Below, in pieces: positions 1-9,272 of a stretch of 64,000 bases of DNA. Location of the stretch: NCBI RefSeq assembly GCF_900289175.1, contig NZ_LT985747.1, positions 3,186,624-3,250,623 on the forward strand, given 5' to 3'. The notes below the pieces were generated by a model that was given only the letters and a program-made list of their open reading frames with translations, had not been told where the DNA came from and did no database searches. Each line of letters starts with the position of its first letter. Within the stretch, counting starts at the first letter, position 1. A program made the position numbers and the translations under genes. Source of the stretch: Paenibacillus faecalis. GTDB taxonomy: Bacteria; Bacillota; Bacilli; Paenibacillales; Paenibacillaceae.

Positions 1-322
1 TTTGAGTAATAATGGCTTTCAGCTTGCCTTCCTTCTCAAGTCTGGCCAGCAGCTTGTGACAGCCGTTAGGCTCCGCGTTTGGATGCAGCATTTTGCTTCG
101 ATAAAAATCAAAAAACACATCGGGATGATTTATAAAAAAGGTATGGCTGAGCATTTCCTCCGGAGGATACGGAGAATGATGCTCTGTTTGATACAGACCT
201 GCGGCTGAGCGAAAATCCGGAATTCCGCTTTCTGTTGACGTTCCGGCTCCTCCAAAAAAAACGATATAATCACTTGCTTCAATCCATGTCGCCAACTTTT
301 CAATCTTTTCCCTGTTATCCAA
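1..322 (-). CDS. Sir2-family NAD-dependent protein deacylase, N-terminal part (cut by window edge)
   Basis: Sirtuins remove acyl groups from lysines and consume NAD in doing so. The 107 visible codons contain the NAD-binding signature FFGGAGTSTESGIPDFRSA near residues 22-40, which is diagnostic for the family. The C-terminal half, including the zinc site, lies outside the window, so the exact class cannot be judged. I chose the TTG start at 322 because AAAGGAGG lies about 8 bases upstream; the ATG at 327 is in another frame. It lies 41 bp downstream of the HAD gene on the same strand, so the two may be cotranscribed. The family call is secure; the substrate is unknown. Confidence 0.9.
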   Translation of the reverse strand, partial: MDNREKIEKLATWIEASDYIVFFGGAGTSTESGIPDFRSAAGLYQTEHHSPYPPEEMLSHTFFINHPDVFFDFYRSKMLHPNAEPNGCHKLLARLEKEGKLKAIITQ

Positions 323-363
323 ATCATACACCTCCTTTAAAAAAAGCATTTCAATTTACCAAT

Positions 364-1131
364 CTAATCAACAATCTTTATTTCATTATAATCGGAGATG
401 ACAACCTCGGCATCTACAAGATGATCGCCTTCTCCGTCCCCGCGACAAAGCCCGACGGCCATTGCTGCTCCAGCTTGTCTGGCCATCAGCATATCCGCAT
501 TGCTATCCCCAATTACAACAACTTCACCCGGCTCCAGCCCGAGCATTCTGCATGCTTTTTCTGCTATTTCAGGATGCGGCTTACTGTTCTTAACCTGATC
601 TCGGCCAAGAACAACCGGAAAAAAGGAGCGAATCCCCATCCATTCCAAATGCTCCAGTGCGGCTGCAGTCGTATCCGAAGTTACCACAGCTAGTTCCAAG
701 CCAGCCTTTCTGCACGACTGTAAAAACGCATCCAATCCCGGCATAGGAAACGCAGGCTTATGCTGCCGAATTTGGAGCAGTGCGTCATTCGTTATTCGAT
801 TTACCTGAAGGATGGCTTCATCCCAGGGCATTCCGGCAGCGTACAGCTGCCAAGCCAGCATTCCGGTGGTCTCCTCTACGCTCCCCATGGCAAGCGGACC
901 TTGAACATCATAATCCGTTACAGCTCCGCCTGAATCGTGTACCGTGCCAAGCACCCTCTCTCTAGGTACGGTAAATTCGGCTCCCATAAGCCCCAAATGC
1001 TCTTCCATATACCGGAGAACATAGTCAGCCCATCCTCCCCATAGCGCCATAAAATGAAGCAACGTACCGTCCTTATCAAACAAAATCCCCCGGCACGAAG
1101 CCCTGTGCCCATTGACCTGAAGAAGCGGCAC
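364..1131 (-). CDS. HAD-superfamily hydrolase, phosphoglycolate-phosphatase-like
   Basis: Predicted cytoplasmic phosphatase of about 255 residues. It shows HAD motif I (FDKDGTLL, nucleophile Asp near residue 19), a motif II Thr in VVTSDTT, the motif III lysine in KNSKPHPE and motif IV GDSNADM. An alpha-helical cap lies between motifs I and II, as in the Gph/PGP subgroup. A TTG two codons upstream (1137) would be only 2 bases from the GGGAGG site, whereas the GTG at 1131 sits 8 bases away, so I prefer the GTG. The sirtuin gene follows on the same strand. The natural substrate cannot be read from the sequence; a sugar phosphate or phosphoglycolate is only a family guess. Confidence 0.88.
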   Translation of the reverse strand: MPLLQVNGHRASCRGILFDKDGTLLHFMALWGGWADYVLRYMEEHLGLMGAEFTVPRERVLGTVHDSGGAVTDYDVQGPLAMGSVEETTGMLAWQLYAAGMPWDEAILQVNRITNDALLQIRQHKPAFPMPGLDAFLQSCRKAGLELAVVTSDTTAAALEHLEWMGIRSFFPVVLGRDQVKNSKPHPEIAEKACRMLGLEPGEVVVIGDSNADMLMARQAGAAMAVGLCRGDGEGDHLVDAEVVISDYNEIKIVD

Positions 1132-1281
1132 TGACAATCCCTCCCTTTTCTTTCGATAATACTCTTTCTATATAAAAATGTCTTCTTTTTCTTCCTTGCT
1201 AAAGTCTATCGTACCGCTCCCCCTAGTGGAAGTGTAACTCGATAACCCGTGGAGATTCAATACTTTGACAAGTTGAAAACG

Positions 1282-1310
1282 CTGACAACAAAATGATTCG
1301 TGATTAAAAT
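1282..1310 (+). promoter_or_regulatory. Candidate sigma-A promoter for the acyltransferase gene
   Basis: CTGACA (1282-1287) and TAAAAT (1305-1310) are separated by 17 bp. The predicted start near 1317 leaves a leader of about 50 bases before the AGGAGG site at 1355. The 228-bp gap between the divergent HAD and acyltransferase genes shows nothing else convincing. Confidence 0.4.
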
Positions 1311-1365
1311 CACCTGCTATACATTTGAATTGGAGTAATTTTAAATTATAGCTTAGGAGGGAACC

Positions 1366-2406
1366 ATGGACTACACTATTGAACAAAAAGGTGAAACCTT
1401 CTTTCTCAATCTGCGCTTTATTTTGATTGTCACTGTGTTTATCTCGAACGCCATTGAACCTTTAATTACCCGAATGAGCGGCCTCCACACACTATATATG
1501 TGGATTTATTCGTTTCATATGCCGCTGTTTGTTCTTGTTACGGGTTACTTTGCAAAAAACTCAATGGAAGGCAAAACCTGTCGGAAAGTTCTATTTCAAA
1601 TCGCTATACAATATGTCATTTTTCAAACTTTATACTCTCTGCTGGATACATTCTTTTTTCATGTCGATGATATACATCGCTCGTTTTTTGCGCCATACCT
1701 TCTATTATGGTTTCTTTTCAGCCATGCATGCTGGCGTTTGCTGCTCCTGATGCTCGGCAAATTTTCAGCGGGACAGCAACTGTTATTTGCAGCCATATTC
1801 GGCATATTGGCCGGCTACCTTCCAATAGAAGGTGTCTGGCTAAGCCTTAGCCGTACTTTTGTTTTCTTTCCATTCTTCTTAATAGGATACCATTTTTCAT
1901 TTGATATATTTGCTCTTCGTTTTCATTCATGGATAAAACGGGCCGCTGCTGCAATATCGGTTCTTCTGTTCATTGGGTTCGGCCTGTGGGGAAATAATCT
2001 GCCGGCTGGATGGCTGTACGGAAGCATGACTTATGCAGAACTTGGACAGCAGATGTGGTACGCAGGTCTGTTCCGGATCGCCATTTATGCCTTGCAACTG
2101 ACAGCATCTGCCGCATTCCTTGCCTTTGTGCCCATGACTTCAGGAAAAATAACCGAGCTGGGCCGCCGTACCGTTTATGTGTTCTTGTTGCACGGAATCA
2201 TTATCAGGTTTATGGCTTCTTCAAGCTTTTATGAATCCATCACGAATATCGGAGGAGCAGTGCTTCTGATTACAGCTGCCATATTATGCACCATACTTCT
2301 TGCTCAACCAGGTGTTAAACGTTTATTCCAGCCTATCATCGAACCTACAGTAGATAAAATTTTACAATTGGAAAATGTTGTGATTCATCGTTTTTTCGCA
2401 AGGTAA
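1366..2406 (+). CDS. Acyltransferase family 3 membrane protein (fucose 4-O-acetylase-like)
   Basis: A 346-residue integral membrane protein with about ten hydrophobic segments. The N-terminal stretch reads FLNLRFILIVTVFISNAIEP and is followed by the signature SFHMPLFVLVTGYFAK, typical of COG3594 acyltransferases that transfer acetyl or similar groups to cell-surface sugars. AGGAGG lies 5 bases before the ATG. It stands alone between a divergent HAD gene and the small KGG-repeat gene. Family members modify exopolysaccharide, teichoic acid or peptidoglycan; the acceptor here is unknown and no glycan cluster flanks it. Confidence 0.82.
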   Translation: MDYTIEQKGETFFLNLRFILIVTVFISNAIEPLITRMSGLHTLYMWIYSFHMPLFVLVTGYFAKNSMEGKTCRKVLFQIAIQYVIFQTLYSLLDTFFFHVDDIHRSFFAPYLLLWFLFSHACWRLLLLMLGKFSAGQQLLFAAIFGILAGYLPIEGVWLSLSRTFVFFPFFLIGYHFSFDIFALRFHSWIKRAAAAISVLLFIGFGLWGNNLPAGWLYGSMTYAELGQQMWYAGLFRIAIYALQLTASAAFLAFVPMTSGKITELGRRTVYVFLLHGIIIRFMASSSFYESITNIGGAVLLITAAILCTILLAQPGVKRLFQPIIEPTVDKILQLENVVIHRFFAR

Positions 2407-2429
2407 CCGTGTTCTTTTTTCCAATCTTT

Positions 2430-2496
2430 AGTCGTTTTATTGATTCATTTCAAGTTTGCTGTGGTAAGTAAGTGGTACACACAGCAAAAAACGACT
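2430..2496 (+). promoter_or_regulatory. Nested inverted repeats in front of the KGG-repeat gene
   Basis: An outer pair AGTCGTTTT (2430-2438) / AAAACGACT (2488-2496) encloses an inner pair TTTGCTGTG (2455-2463) / CACAGCAAA (2480-2488). The structure ends just before the ribosome binding site at 2500-2505. It has no U-run after it, so it is not an ordinary terminator. It could be a 5'-UTR structure or overlapping operators; the sequence does not say which. Confidence 0.45.
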
Positions 2497-2514
2497 GAGA
2501 AGGAGTGATTTGTT

Positions 2515-2763
2515 ATGGCAGGCAGCAGCAAAAACGGAAAAATGTCCAGAGAAGAAGCGGGTCGTCTAGGTGGTGAGGCAACTGCAAAAAAGCATAATCG
2601 TGAATTTTATCAGGAGATTGGAAAAAAGGGCGGTCGAGCCACTTCCAGAACCCATAACCGTGAGTTTTATCAGAAAATCGGCCAAATGGGCGGGGAAGCG
2701 ACCTCTCGCAATCACAGCCGGGAATTTTATCAAGAAATCGGACGTAAAGGCGGAAAAAAATAA
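2515..2763 (+). CDS. Small KGG-repeat hydrophilic stress protein (GsiB/LEA group 1-like)
   Basis: An 82-residue, very hydrophilic protein made of three 20-residue repeats with the pattern HxREFYQxIGxxGG, preceded by SREEAGRLGGEATAKK. This is the KGG/Em-type repeat found in B. subtilis GsiB and plant group 1 LEA proteins, linked by knowledge of the family to desiccation and general stress tolerance. GsiB of B. subtilis has five repeats, so this is a shorter form. AAGGAG lies 9 bases before the ATG. Transcription of gsiB is sigma-B dependent in B. subtilis; I cannot find a convincing sigma-B site here. Confidence 0.85.
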   Translation: MAGSSKNGKMSREEAGRLGGEATAKKHNREFYQEIGKKGGRATSRTHNREFYQKIGQMGGEATSRNHSREFYQEIGRKGGKK

Positions 2764-2785
2764 CGAAATAGTCACTTCATTTTAC

Positions 2786-2834
2786 GAAGGGGATTCCTCT
2801 AAATTTGTTTAGCCAGGAATACCCCTTCATTTAT
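2786..2834 (+). terminator. Intrinsic terminator of the KGG-repeat gene
   Basis: A 12-bp stem with one bulge (GAAGGGGATTCC paired with GGAATACCCCTTC) is followed by ATTTATT. Confidence 0.65.
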
Positions 2835-2925
2835 TATAAAGCGCTGACCCGTGCGCTATAACTCCCGTAAAATAAGTAGAAATACATACCTTTTTGTGAT
2901 AGACTCATTTAAAACCGAAACGTGT

Positions 2926-2963
2926 ATCACGGACACCCGGCTGCTTTGCCGGTGAACCGCGAT
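2926..2963 (+). promoter_or_regulatory. Structured 5' leader of ilvD
   Basis: A long hairpin pairs ATCACGG (2926-2932) with CCGCGAT (2957-2963) through one A.C mismatch, and inside it CACCCGGC with GCCGGTG. It lies 50 bases before the ilvD start. There is no T-box motif and no U-run, so it is not a classic amino-acid attenuator. A weak TAGAAA-N17-TAGACT promoter (2877-2905) would include the hairpin in the transcript. Confidence 0.4.
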
Positions 2964-3012
2964 AAAGTGTTAGCAAAATCAAATATGGAATCTGGGGGAG
3001 GAAACCGACATC

Positions 3013-4698
3013 ATGACTGCAAAAAAAATGCGTTCAGACATGATCAAAAAAGGCTTTGATCGGGCACCGCATCGAAGTCTCCTGCGTGCCGCCGGCGTAA
3101 AAGAAGAGGACTTTGATAAACCGTTTATCGCCGTGTGCAACTCTTATATCGATATCGTTCCGGGCCATGTACATCTTCAGGAATTCGGCAAGATCGTCAA
3201 AGACGCCATTCGCGAAGCTGGTGGGGTACCGTTCGAATTTAACACCATCGGCGTAGACGATGGGATAGCTATGGGACATATCGGCATGCGTTATTCGCTG
3301 CCGAGCCGTGAAATTATTGCAGATTCACTGGAAACCGTTGTTTCTGCCCACTGGTTTGACGGCATGGTCTGTATTCCGAACTGTGACAAAATCACGCCCG
3401 GGATGCTGATGGGGGCGCTGCGCGTTAACATTCCAACCATCGTTGTAAGCGGCGGCCCGATGAAAGCGGGGGTTGACAGTAAAGGACGTAAACTATCCTT
3501 GACTTCTGTTTTTGAAGGAGTCGGTGCCCATCAGATCGGCAAAATCAATGATAAAGAGCTGCTCGAGCTCGAGCAGTACGGTTGTCCAACATGCGGTTCA
3601 TGCTCCGGTATGTTCACCGCTAACTCCATGAACTGCCTTGCTGAGGCGCTGGGCCTTGCTCTGCCAGGGAATGGCACGATTCTGGCGATTGCAGAAGAAC
3701 GAAAAGAGTTTGTTAAACAATCGGCTCGCCAACTGATGGAGCTGATTAAGCTAGATCTGAAGCCGCGAGATATCGTAACCCGTGAAGCGATCGACAATGC
3801 TTTTGCACTGGACATGGCTATGGGCGGTTCTACTAATACCGTTCTTCATACGCTCGCCCTTGCTCACGAAGCAGGCATCGATTACCCGCTGGAGCGTATA
3901 AATCAGGTGGCAGACCGGGTACCTCATATTTCGAAGCTGGCCCCGGCATCCGATTACTTCATTGAAGATGTTCATACTGCTGGCGGCGTAAGCGCAGTTC
4001 TGCACGAGCTGCTTAAAAAGCCAGGTGCTCTGTTCGGCGACTGCATTACCGTTACAGGCAAGACACTAGCCGAGAACGTAGCCGGATGTGAAATCCAGGA
4101 TACGAATGTAATCCATCCGATTGATCAGCCTTATTCCGAACGCGGAGGCCTTGCGGTCTTATATGGAAACCTCGCTCCAGAAGGTTCCATCATTAAAGTG
4201 GGAGCGGTTGATCCTTCTGTTGGCGGCTATCACAAAGGCCCAGCGATTTGCTTCAACTCTCAGGATGAGGCTTTGGAAGGCATTGCGAACGGAAAAGTAA
4301 AGGAAGGCGACGTCGTCGTTATCCGCTACGAAGGACCTAAGGGCGGACCGGGCATGCCGGAAATGCTGGCCCCGACTTCCCAGATCGCTGGAATGGGCCT
4401 TGGAGCCAAAGTCGGCCTGATTACGGATGGTCGTTTCTCAGGAGCTTCCCGCGGCATCAGTATCGGTCATATCTCTCCAGAGGCTGCTGAAGGCGGACCG
4501 ATCGCTTTTGTTGAAGATGGCGACATGATTGTGCTGGATCTGAACAACCGTGTCATTCAGCTTGAAGTTAGCGACGAGGAGATGGCAAAGCGGCGTGAAA
4601 GCTGGAAAGAGTTCGAGCCTAAAGTAAAGACTGGCTACTTGGCCCGCTATTCCAAGCTTGTAACGAATGCAAGCTCAGGCGGCGTTCTGAAAATCTGA
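3013..4698 (+). CDS. ilvD: Dihydroxy-acid dehydratase
   Basis: Dehydrates 2,3-dihydroxy-isovalerate and 2,3-dihydroxy-3-methylvalerate, the third common step of valine and isoleucine synthesis, in the cytoplasm. Full length at 561 residues. The three cysteines expected to hold the Fe-S cluster are visible: C42 (VCNSY), C124 (NCDKITPGM) and C197 ([11 protein letters not shown]). The C-terminal [14 protein letters not shown] motif is also present. GGGGGAGG lies about 11 bases before the ATG. The gene stands alone, away from the other ilv/leu genes, behind a structured leader and closed by a strong terminator. No nearby gene explains its placement. Confidence 0.98.
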   Translation: MTAKKMRSDMIKKGFDRAPHRSLLRAAGVKEEDFDKPFIAVCNSYIDIVPGHVHLQEFGKIVKDAIREAGGVPFEFNTIGVDDGIAMGHIGMRYSLPSREIIADSLETVVSAHWFDGMVCIPNCDKITPGMLMGALRVNIPTIVVSGGPMKAGVDSKGRKLSLTSVFEGVGAHQIGKINDKELLELEQYGCPTCGSCSGMFTANSMNCLAEALGLALPGNGTILAIAEERKEFVKQSARQLMELIKLDLKPRDIVTREAIDNAFALDMAMGGSTNTVLHTLALAHEAGIDYPLERINQVADRVPHISKLAPASDYFIEDVHTAGGVSAVLHELLKKPGALFGDCITVTGKTLAENVAGCEIQDTNVIHPIDQPYSERGGLAVLYGNLAPEGSIIKVGAVDPSVGGYHKGPAICFNSQDEALEGIANGKVKEGDVVVIRYEGPKGGPGMPEMLAPTSQIAGMGLGAKVGLITDGRFSGASRGISIGHISPEAAEGGPIAFVEDGDMIVLDLNNRVIQLEVSDEEMAKRRESWKEFEPKVKTGYLARYSKLVTNASSGGVLKI

Positions 4699-4715
4699 TA
4701 TTTGTCTCCTGACAG

Positions 4716-4765
4716 AAAAAGAGGTGTCCTAAGGTTTAACAGACCTTTCGGACACCTCTTTTTTT
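4716..4765. terminator. Bidirectional terminator between ilvD and the deacetylase gene
   Basis: AAAAAGAGGTGTCC and GGACACCTCTTTTTT form a long perfect stem with A- and T-runs on both sides, so it can stop transcription from both convergent genes. The stop codon of the minus-strand gene overlaps its T-run. Confidence 0.9.
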
Positions 4766-6146
4766 AAGATAAGCCTTGTGATGCGCTTGCTATCGGCAGT
4801 TCACTTGTTTCCTGCTGCTCCATGCTCTCCTGGTCAGACGAGCGATACCGACGGCTTCCCTTTTCTGCATAACGATGAATTAACTCATCCACCGTCATCA
4901 TCAGAATCTTCGGCTCCATCGTTTTGCGGCCTTCCTTCATACGAGATTGGCCTTTCGGATGAATTACACTCATCAAAATTTTAAGATAAATACGTGTCGA
5001 GCTGGCGAACAACCCCTTCGGCAGATCATGAATATGAAAACCAAATTGCTCCGGTCCTCGGGTAATCATTGTGACCCCGTAAATACCTTTGATATCCATA
5101 TATTCCGGACGCTCCAACACGATGTTGGCCAACGCAGGAAGATCGTTCTGCACCGCCCTGATCATCTGGATCGCAAGCTGCATTTCCGAACGGGAGCGGC
5201 TTCCAAATTGAAACAGCTTCTTATTGTCAAAATGGAGCTCCAGCACCTGATCTCCTTTTTCCAGACGACCGCCTACTTCGGTAACGATCGTCTCGCCTTG
5301 ATACGTAATGGGCCGGAAGTGGAGCATCGGGTCTTTCGGTGTTACCGTCTGAAGGCTGAACATGACGTGAAATGCTTTTTCCCACAGCAGCCATAAAGAG
5401 ACTAAAGCACGCTTCATAATGGACAGCTGAGCTTTTTTTAACTTTTTCTCTTCTCGAATCATGGTATCGATCCTTACACTTTTCATGTTTTTGTTCTTCG
5501 CTTCATCCAGCACCTGCTCGAGTGCAATCAGCATCTGCCCCGGTGCATCCGGATTCGCTCCCATCGTCGTTCCACAATCATGCAAAAGCATAACCTCTCC
5601 GGGCTTTAGCTTGTGCAGCATCCGCTTTTTCAATTTACTGGAGCCGGTCTTGCTGCGCCAATCTCCAAACATGGAGGACCACAGTATAATTCGATAACCG
5701 CTGTTTTTGGCAAAGTCAAAAAAGTTCACAACTCCCCAAGGCGGTCGATAATAGGTCGGACGTTCCCCCGTCAAATTGTAAATGATGTCATCGGTTCGTT
5801 TAAGCTGCTGACGAACGGTTTTGGGACGCATTAGCCAGTTGCATTTGTGCATATAATTGTGAATTCCAATCAAATGGCCTTCCGCATGAATTCGTTTCAC
5901 TACATCAGGATTCTTCTCCGCATGAGAACCAACCAGAAAAAAGGTTGCCTTCATATCAAAACGCTTTAAAAGGTCCAACAGTTGTGGGGTGTATACAGGA
6001 TCTGGTCCATCATCAAACGTCAGTGCGAAATCCTGACTTCCCTTGCCTCTGCGAAATACTCGAAAGCCAAAAATCCGGGTTATAAGCCCGGGAATAAAGG
6101 CATAAAAAGATGAAAGATAAAATAACCAGAGCAGTAATGTCTCCAA
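4764..6146 (-). CDS. Membrane-anchored polysaccharide deacetylase with C-terminal YkoP-like domain
   Basis: A protein of about 460 residues. An N-terminal hydrophobic segment (LLLWLFYLSSFYAFIPG) is followed by a NodB-type deacetylase domain: TFDDGPD near residue 43, HNYMH as the metal-binding pair, RPPWG and LLHDCG. Such enzymes de-N-acetylate peptidoglycan or chitin-like polymers outside the cell. Motif 2 is HNxxH instead of the common HS/TxxH. The last 230 residues resemble the domain of B. subtilis YkoP, of unknown role (inferred). An upstream start at 6260 exists, but GGGGAG lies 6 bases before the TTG at 6146. A divergent AI-2E permease gene starts 148 bp away. Confidence 0.87.
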   Translation of the reverse strand: METLLLWLFYLSSFYAFIPGLITRIFGFRVFRRGKGSQDFALTFDDGPDPVYTPQLLDLLKRFDMKATFFLVGSHAEKNPDVVKRIHAEGHLIGIHNYMHKCNWLMRPKTVRQQLKRTDDIIYNLTGERPTYYRPPWGVVNFFDFAKNSGYRIILWSSMFGDWRSKTGSSKLKKRMLHKLKPGEVMLLHDCGTTMGANPDAPGQMLIALEQVLDEAKNKNMKSVRIDTMIREEKKLKKAQLSIMKRALVSLWLLWEKAFHVMFSLQTVTPKDPMLHFRPITYQGETIVTEVGGRLEKGDQVLELHFDNKKLFQFGSRSRSEMQLAIQMIRAVQNDLPALANIVLERPEYMDIKGIYGVTMITRGPEQFGFHIHDLPKGLFASSTRIYLKILMSVIHPKGQSRMKEGRKTMEPKILMMTVDELIHRYAEKGSRRYRSSDQESMEQQETSELPIASASQGLS

Positions 6147-6294
6147 TGCCAACTCCCCGCTTCTCTCTATTCTATTCCTTTGGCAGTACACTATTGATAT
6201 TTTATCATAGCATAAAAAGAAATAGGTGTTTTTTTCACAAATCGTGTACAATAGAAACAATGACTAATTGTATAAAGGAGCGAATTCATTTACG

Positions 6295-7458
6295 ATGCTT
6301 CCCCTCTACAAAAAATATTGGAGAACCTTTTTTGATATAGCGGTGATCGTGCTGACTGTTTATCTCGTTATGTATGCGTTCAGCAAACTATATCAAATTG
6401 CAGCTCCTGTCTTCCTGTCCTTTCTCGTATTTGTACTGATCGAGCCGATGGCACGGTTCTTTCATCGCCGCGGGTTACCCAAAGCGTTTGCCGCTGCTAT
6501 CGCCGTACTGGTGTTTCTGCTGATCATATCTGGAGTGCTCTTTGGCGCTGGAGCAATCATCATTTCACAAATTATGAATCTCCAGGATAATATCCCGATG
6601 TATACCCGCATCCTTCAGGAAAATTTCACTTCTGTCATGGTTTATTTGCAAGATAAGCTAGATGCGCTTCCGCCAGACTTAATGGAGCGGTTGAACGGCT
6701 ACTTTAAGGATATTACCAATTTCGCTCAAAATGCAGCTGAATCATTTTTACGCTATATCGTCGGATTTATGGGCTCTTTCACTACCTTTATTGCCAATTT
6801 TGGCGTTGCCATTATTCTCGCCTTTTTCCTCAGTTCCGAAATTGGTACTTGGCGCAAGGTAGCCAAAGAGAAGACGCCAAAGACGCTCAAGAAAGCTTTT
6901 CTCTTTTTGAAGGAACATGTATTTATGGCAATCGGAGCTTATTTAAAGGCACAGTTAAAATTGATTTCCATCACATTCGTTCTCGTATACATAGGCCTTC
7001 TTATTCTCGGTACAGACAACGCCTTCACACTGGCGATTTTGAGTGCGGTCTTTGATCTGCTGCCGCTGCTGGGCGTCCCGGTTATTTTTATACCATGGAT
7101 CATTTATCTCTTTATCGTTGGCAACGCAGGCCTTGCCATTGGATTGATCATCCTCCTGGCTGTCGTTATGCTAACCCGTCAGCTGCTCGAGCCGAAAATC
7201 ACCGGGCAATCCCTCGGTGTATCCTCAGCGTTTCTTATGCTGTCATTTATGATTATTTCGGTATCTATTTTCGGGGTTGCAGGTTTGATCCTGTCTCCAA
7301 TTCTGCTGATCCTGCTGAAAGAACTGTTAATGCAAGGTTACCTGCAGCAATGGATTACACTGCCGAAAGAAGAATTTGATGTATCACCGTTTGAAATGAA
7401 CCCGCAGGCAACTCAATCCTCCAGCACTTCTGAGGAAAGCAGCAAATCCATGACCTGA
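6295..7458 (+). CDS. AI-2E family transporter (first copy)
   Basis: A 387-residue polytopic protein of the AI-2E/UPF0118 exporter family. There are hydrophobic segments near residues 15-70, a soluble region near 95-145, and the conserved C-terminal part with DLLPLLGVPVIFIPW and the LLEPKITGQSLGVSS motif. Some members export autoinducer-2, others Na+/Li+; the substrate here is unknown. AAAGGAG lies 14 bases before ATG 6295, a rather long spacing; a TTG at 6268 lacks any such site. A possible -10 TACAAT lies at 6247. The last 46 bases overlap the end of the convergent PBP gene. Confidence 0.88.
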   Translation: MLPLYKKYWRTFFDIAVIVLTVYLVMYAFSKLYQIAAPVFLSFLVFVLIEPMARFFHRRGLPKAFAAAIAVLVFLLIISGVLFGAGAIIISQIMNLQDNIPMYTRILQENFTSVMVYLQDKLDALPPDLMERLNGYFKDITNFAQNAAESFLRYIVGFMGSFTTFIANFGVAIILAFFLSSEIGTWRKVAKEKTPKTLKKAFLFLKEHVFMAIGAYLKAQLKLISITFVLVYIGLLILGTDNAFTLAILSAVFDLLPLLGVPVIFIPWIIYLFIVGNAGLAIGLIILLAVVMLTRQLLEPKITGQSLGVSSAFLMLSFMIISVSIFGVAGLILSPILLILLKELLMQGYLQQWITLPKEEFDVSPFEMNPQATQSSSTSEESSKSMT

Positions 7459-9194
7459 CCAAACAGTGCTGTTGCCTGATGCTTACTGCCTGGACTCACA
7501 TTTTCAACCAATACAGCTACCGCATAGCGCGGATGCTTTACAGGGCCGTATCCTACGAACCATTGATTGTTCCGGGAGCGGCCCTTTACAATCGTTTCAG
7601 CCGTACCGGACTTTCCCGCAAGTTGTGAAGTCGAATGCTTCAAGGATTTGCCCGTTCCTTTCTGAACCACATCCTTCATCCAGTCCACAAGCAAGTGAGA
7701 TGTTTCTCTGGAGATCATCCCCTCAGAAAAAGAAAGTTTCAAAGGCTCCAAGGCTTGAAGTTTCTGGCCGTTTGCATATGAGATATGGCGAACGATGCGA
7801 GGGGAATGTATGTCTCCGCCGTTCAGCAGTGTGACGACCAGATTGGCTGCCTGAAGCGGGGTAATCATTGTATCTCGCTGCCCAATCGCTGTTTGGACGC
7901 GCGCACCAGAATCTGCGAAATCTGCGGCAGGGGCAAAGATCGTCCCACTCTCTTCATAATCCAACGGCTTCAACAAAGGCATCCCCAGTACATCCTGCTC
8001 CTGCCAGCCGATTGTCCGCCCTAAACCAAGCTTTAAGGCCGTATCTTGCAGCTGGCTTGAGGTCAGACGTTCAGCCAGTTCGGCAAATACGATATTGCAG
8101 GATTCCGCAAACCCTTGCCGCAGGTTAACCGTTCCGTGTCCTCCCTTTTTCCAACAGGATAAACCGTATTTTCCATACTCGCCGCTGCAGTAAAACGTTT
8201 CTCTCTCTGAAGTTACACCTGACTCCAGCGCCGCGGCAGCCGTTACAATTTTAAATATTGATCCCGGTACTGCTCCCTTTACCGCCCGATTCTGCCATTG
8301 ACCCTGTTTCGGATGAATGCGTTCCGGGTTAAAAAAGGGCCTGGAAACCATCGCTACGATATCACTGTTCCGAACATCCAGGACGACCACCGCTCCCTCT
8401 TTCATCTCAGCCTGTTCTGTTAGCTGCTCAATACCCTTCTGAAGCTTCGCATCAACGGTCGTAGTCATCCGGAGCGGATAATATGGGTTATTCCCTGCTT
8501 TCACCATCGGCTTCACTTCTTGTATAACTTGCCTTTGGCCATCGACAGGGAAATAGACCACCGTAGGTCCTGTCCCCTGTAAAAGAGTATCCAGTGTTCT
8601 TTCCAGCCCGCTTGTTCCCTGTACCCCCTCATAATCACGAAAAAACAGATTCTCTTTCCGCTGCCCCGATATAAAGCCTAACCACTGCATCCCCGTCTCT
8701 TTGTCTCCATACCTCTGTTCATAAGGAAGAACCTGGATTTCAGGCAGTTCCAGCTGCTCGATCGCTTCGATCTGTGATGAATTCAGCGCAAGCGGAATAC
8801 GCGACCCTTGAGCATGCCACAGCATCGGCTCGTTCAGCGTGAGCCATACTTCTTTTATATGTTCCGTTTTCGTATTCAGTATATGAGCCAGCTTCAAAAA
8901 TGTATCATTCGATATCACATTTTTGTTCATAACGGGAAAAAGGACGGCGGTCCAGATCAGCTTCCCCGTTAACGGCACACCGTTTCGATCCGTGAAATGT
9001 CCTCGTCCCGTGTCCAGTACAATCCCCTGCTCCCGCTGAAGAAGTGATGTTTCAAGCAGCGTATGCGAACTGCCGGGAGGTTTTTGGTTTTTCATGACAA
9101 GCTGAATCCATGCTAACCGGAAAGCCAATAAAGCTATCAGCGCTATAAGTGCCAGCCATCCATAAAGTATTCGCTTGTGCCGAATCGCTCGCAT
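7413..9194 (-). CDS. Class B penicillin-binding protein (PbpI/PBP2-like transpeptidase)
   Basis: A membrane-anchored D,D-transpeptidase that cross-links peptidoglycan. One N-terminal transmembrane helix (residues 10-33) is followed by a dimerisation domain and the penicillin-binding domain with SIFK (Ser near 312), SCN (near 365) and KSGTAE (near 528). It has no PASTA repeats, so it is not SpoVD/PBP2X-like. The position near the yrrN/yrrO pair matches B. subtilis pbpI (yrrR), which makes orthology likely but unproven. The GGGGG site favours the ATG at 9194 over 9200. The 3' end overlaps the convergent AI-2E gene by 46 bp, and no terminator is visible between them. Confidence 0.88.
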   Translation of the reverse strand: MRAIRHKRILYGWLALIALIALLAFRLAWIQLVMKNQKPPGSSHTLLETSLLQREQGIVLDTGRGHFTDRNGVPLTGKLIWTAVLFPVMNKNVISNDTFLKLAHILNTKTEHIKEVWLTLNEPMLWHAQGSRIPLALNSSQIEAIEQLELPEIQVLPYEQRYGDKETGMQWLGFISGQRKENLFFRDYEGVQGTSGLERTLDTLLQGTGPTVVYFPVDGQRQVIQEVKPMVKAGNNPYYPLRMTTTVDAKLQKGIEQLTEQAEMKEGAVVVLDVRNSDIVAMVSRPFFNPERIHPKQGQWQNRAVKGAVPGSIFKIVTAAAALESGVTSERETFYCSGEYGKYGLSCWKKGGHGTVNLRQGFAESCNIVFAELAERLTSSQLQDTALKLGLGRTIGWQEQDVLGMPLLKPLDYEESGTIFAPAADFADSGARVQTAIGQRDTMITPLQAANLVVTLLNGGDIHSPRIVRHISYANGQKLQALEPLKLSFSEGMISRETSHLLVDWMKDVVQKGTGKSLKHSTSQLAGKSGTAETIVKGRSRNNQWFVGYGPVKHPRYAVAVLVENVSPGSKHQATALFGQVMDLLLSSEVLED

Positions 9195-9272
9195 GATCAT
9201 CCCCCTAACCTGTCCCTTTTCCTATCATTATTCCCTCATCCCCCTTCCACAACCGTTTCAAGCGGCTTATAT

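Noticed and set aside
2454..2479. Sigma-B promoter before the KGG-repeat gene (GTTTGC / TGGTAC)
   Set aside because: Only about four of six bases match in each box and the match overlaps the palindromes; not strong enough.
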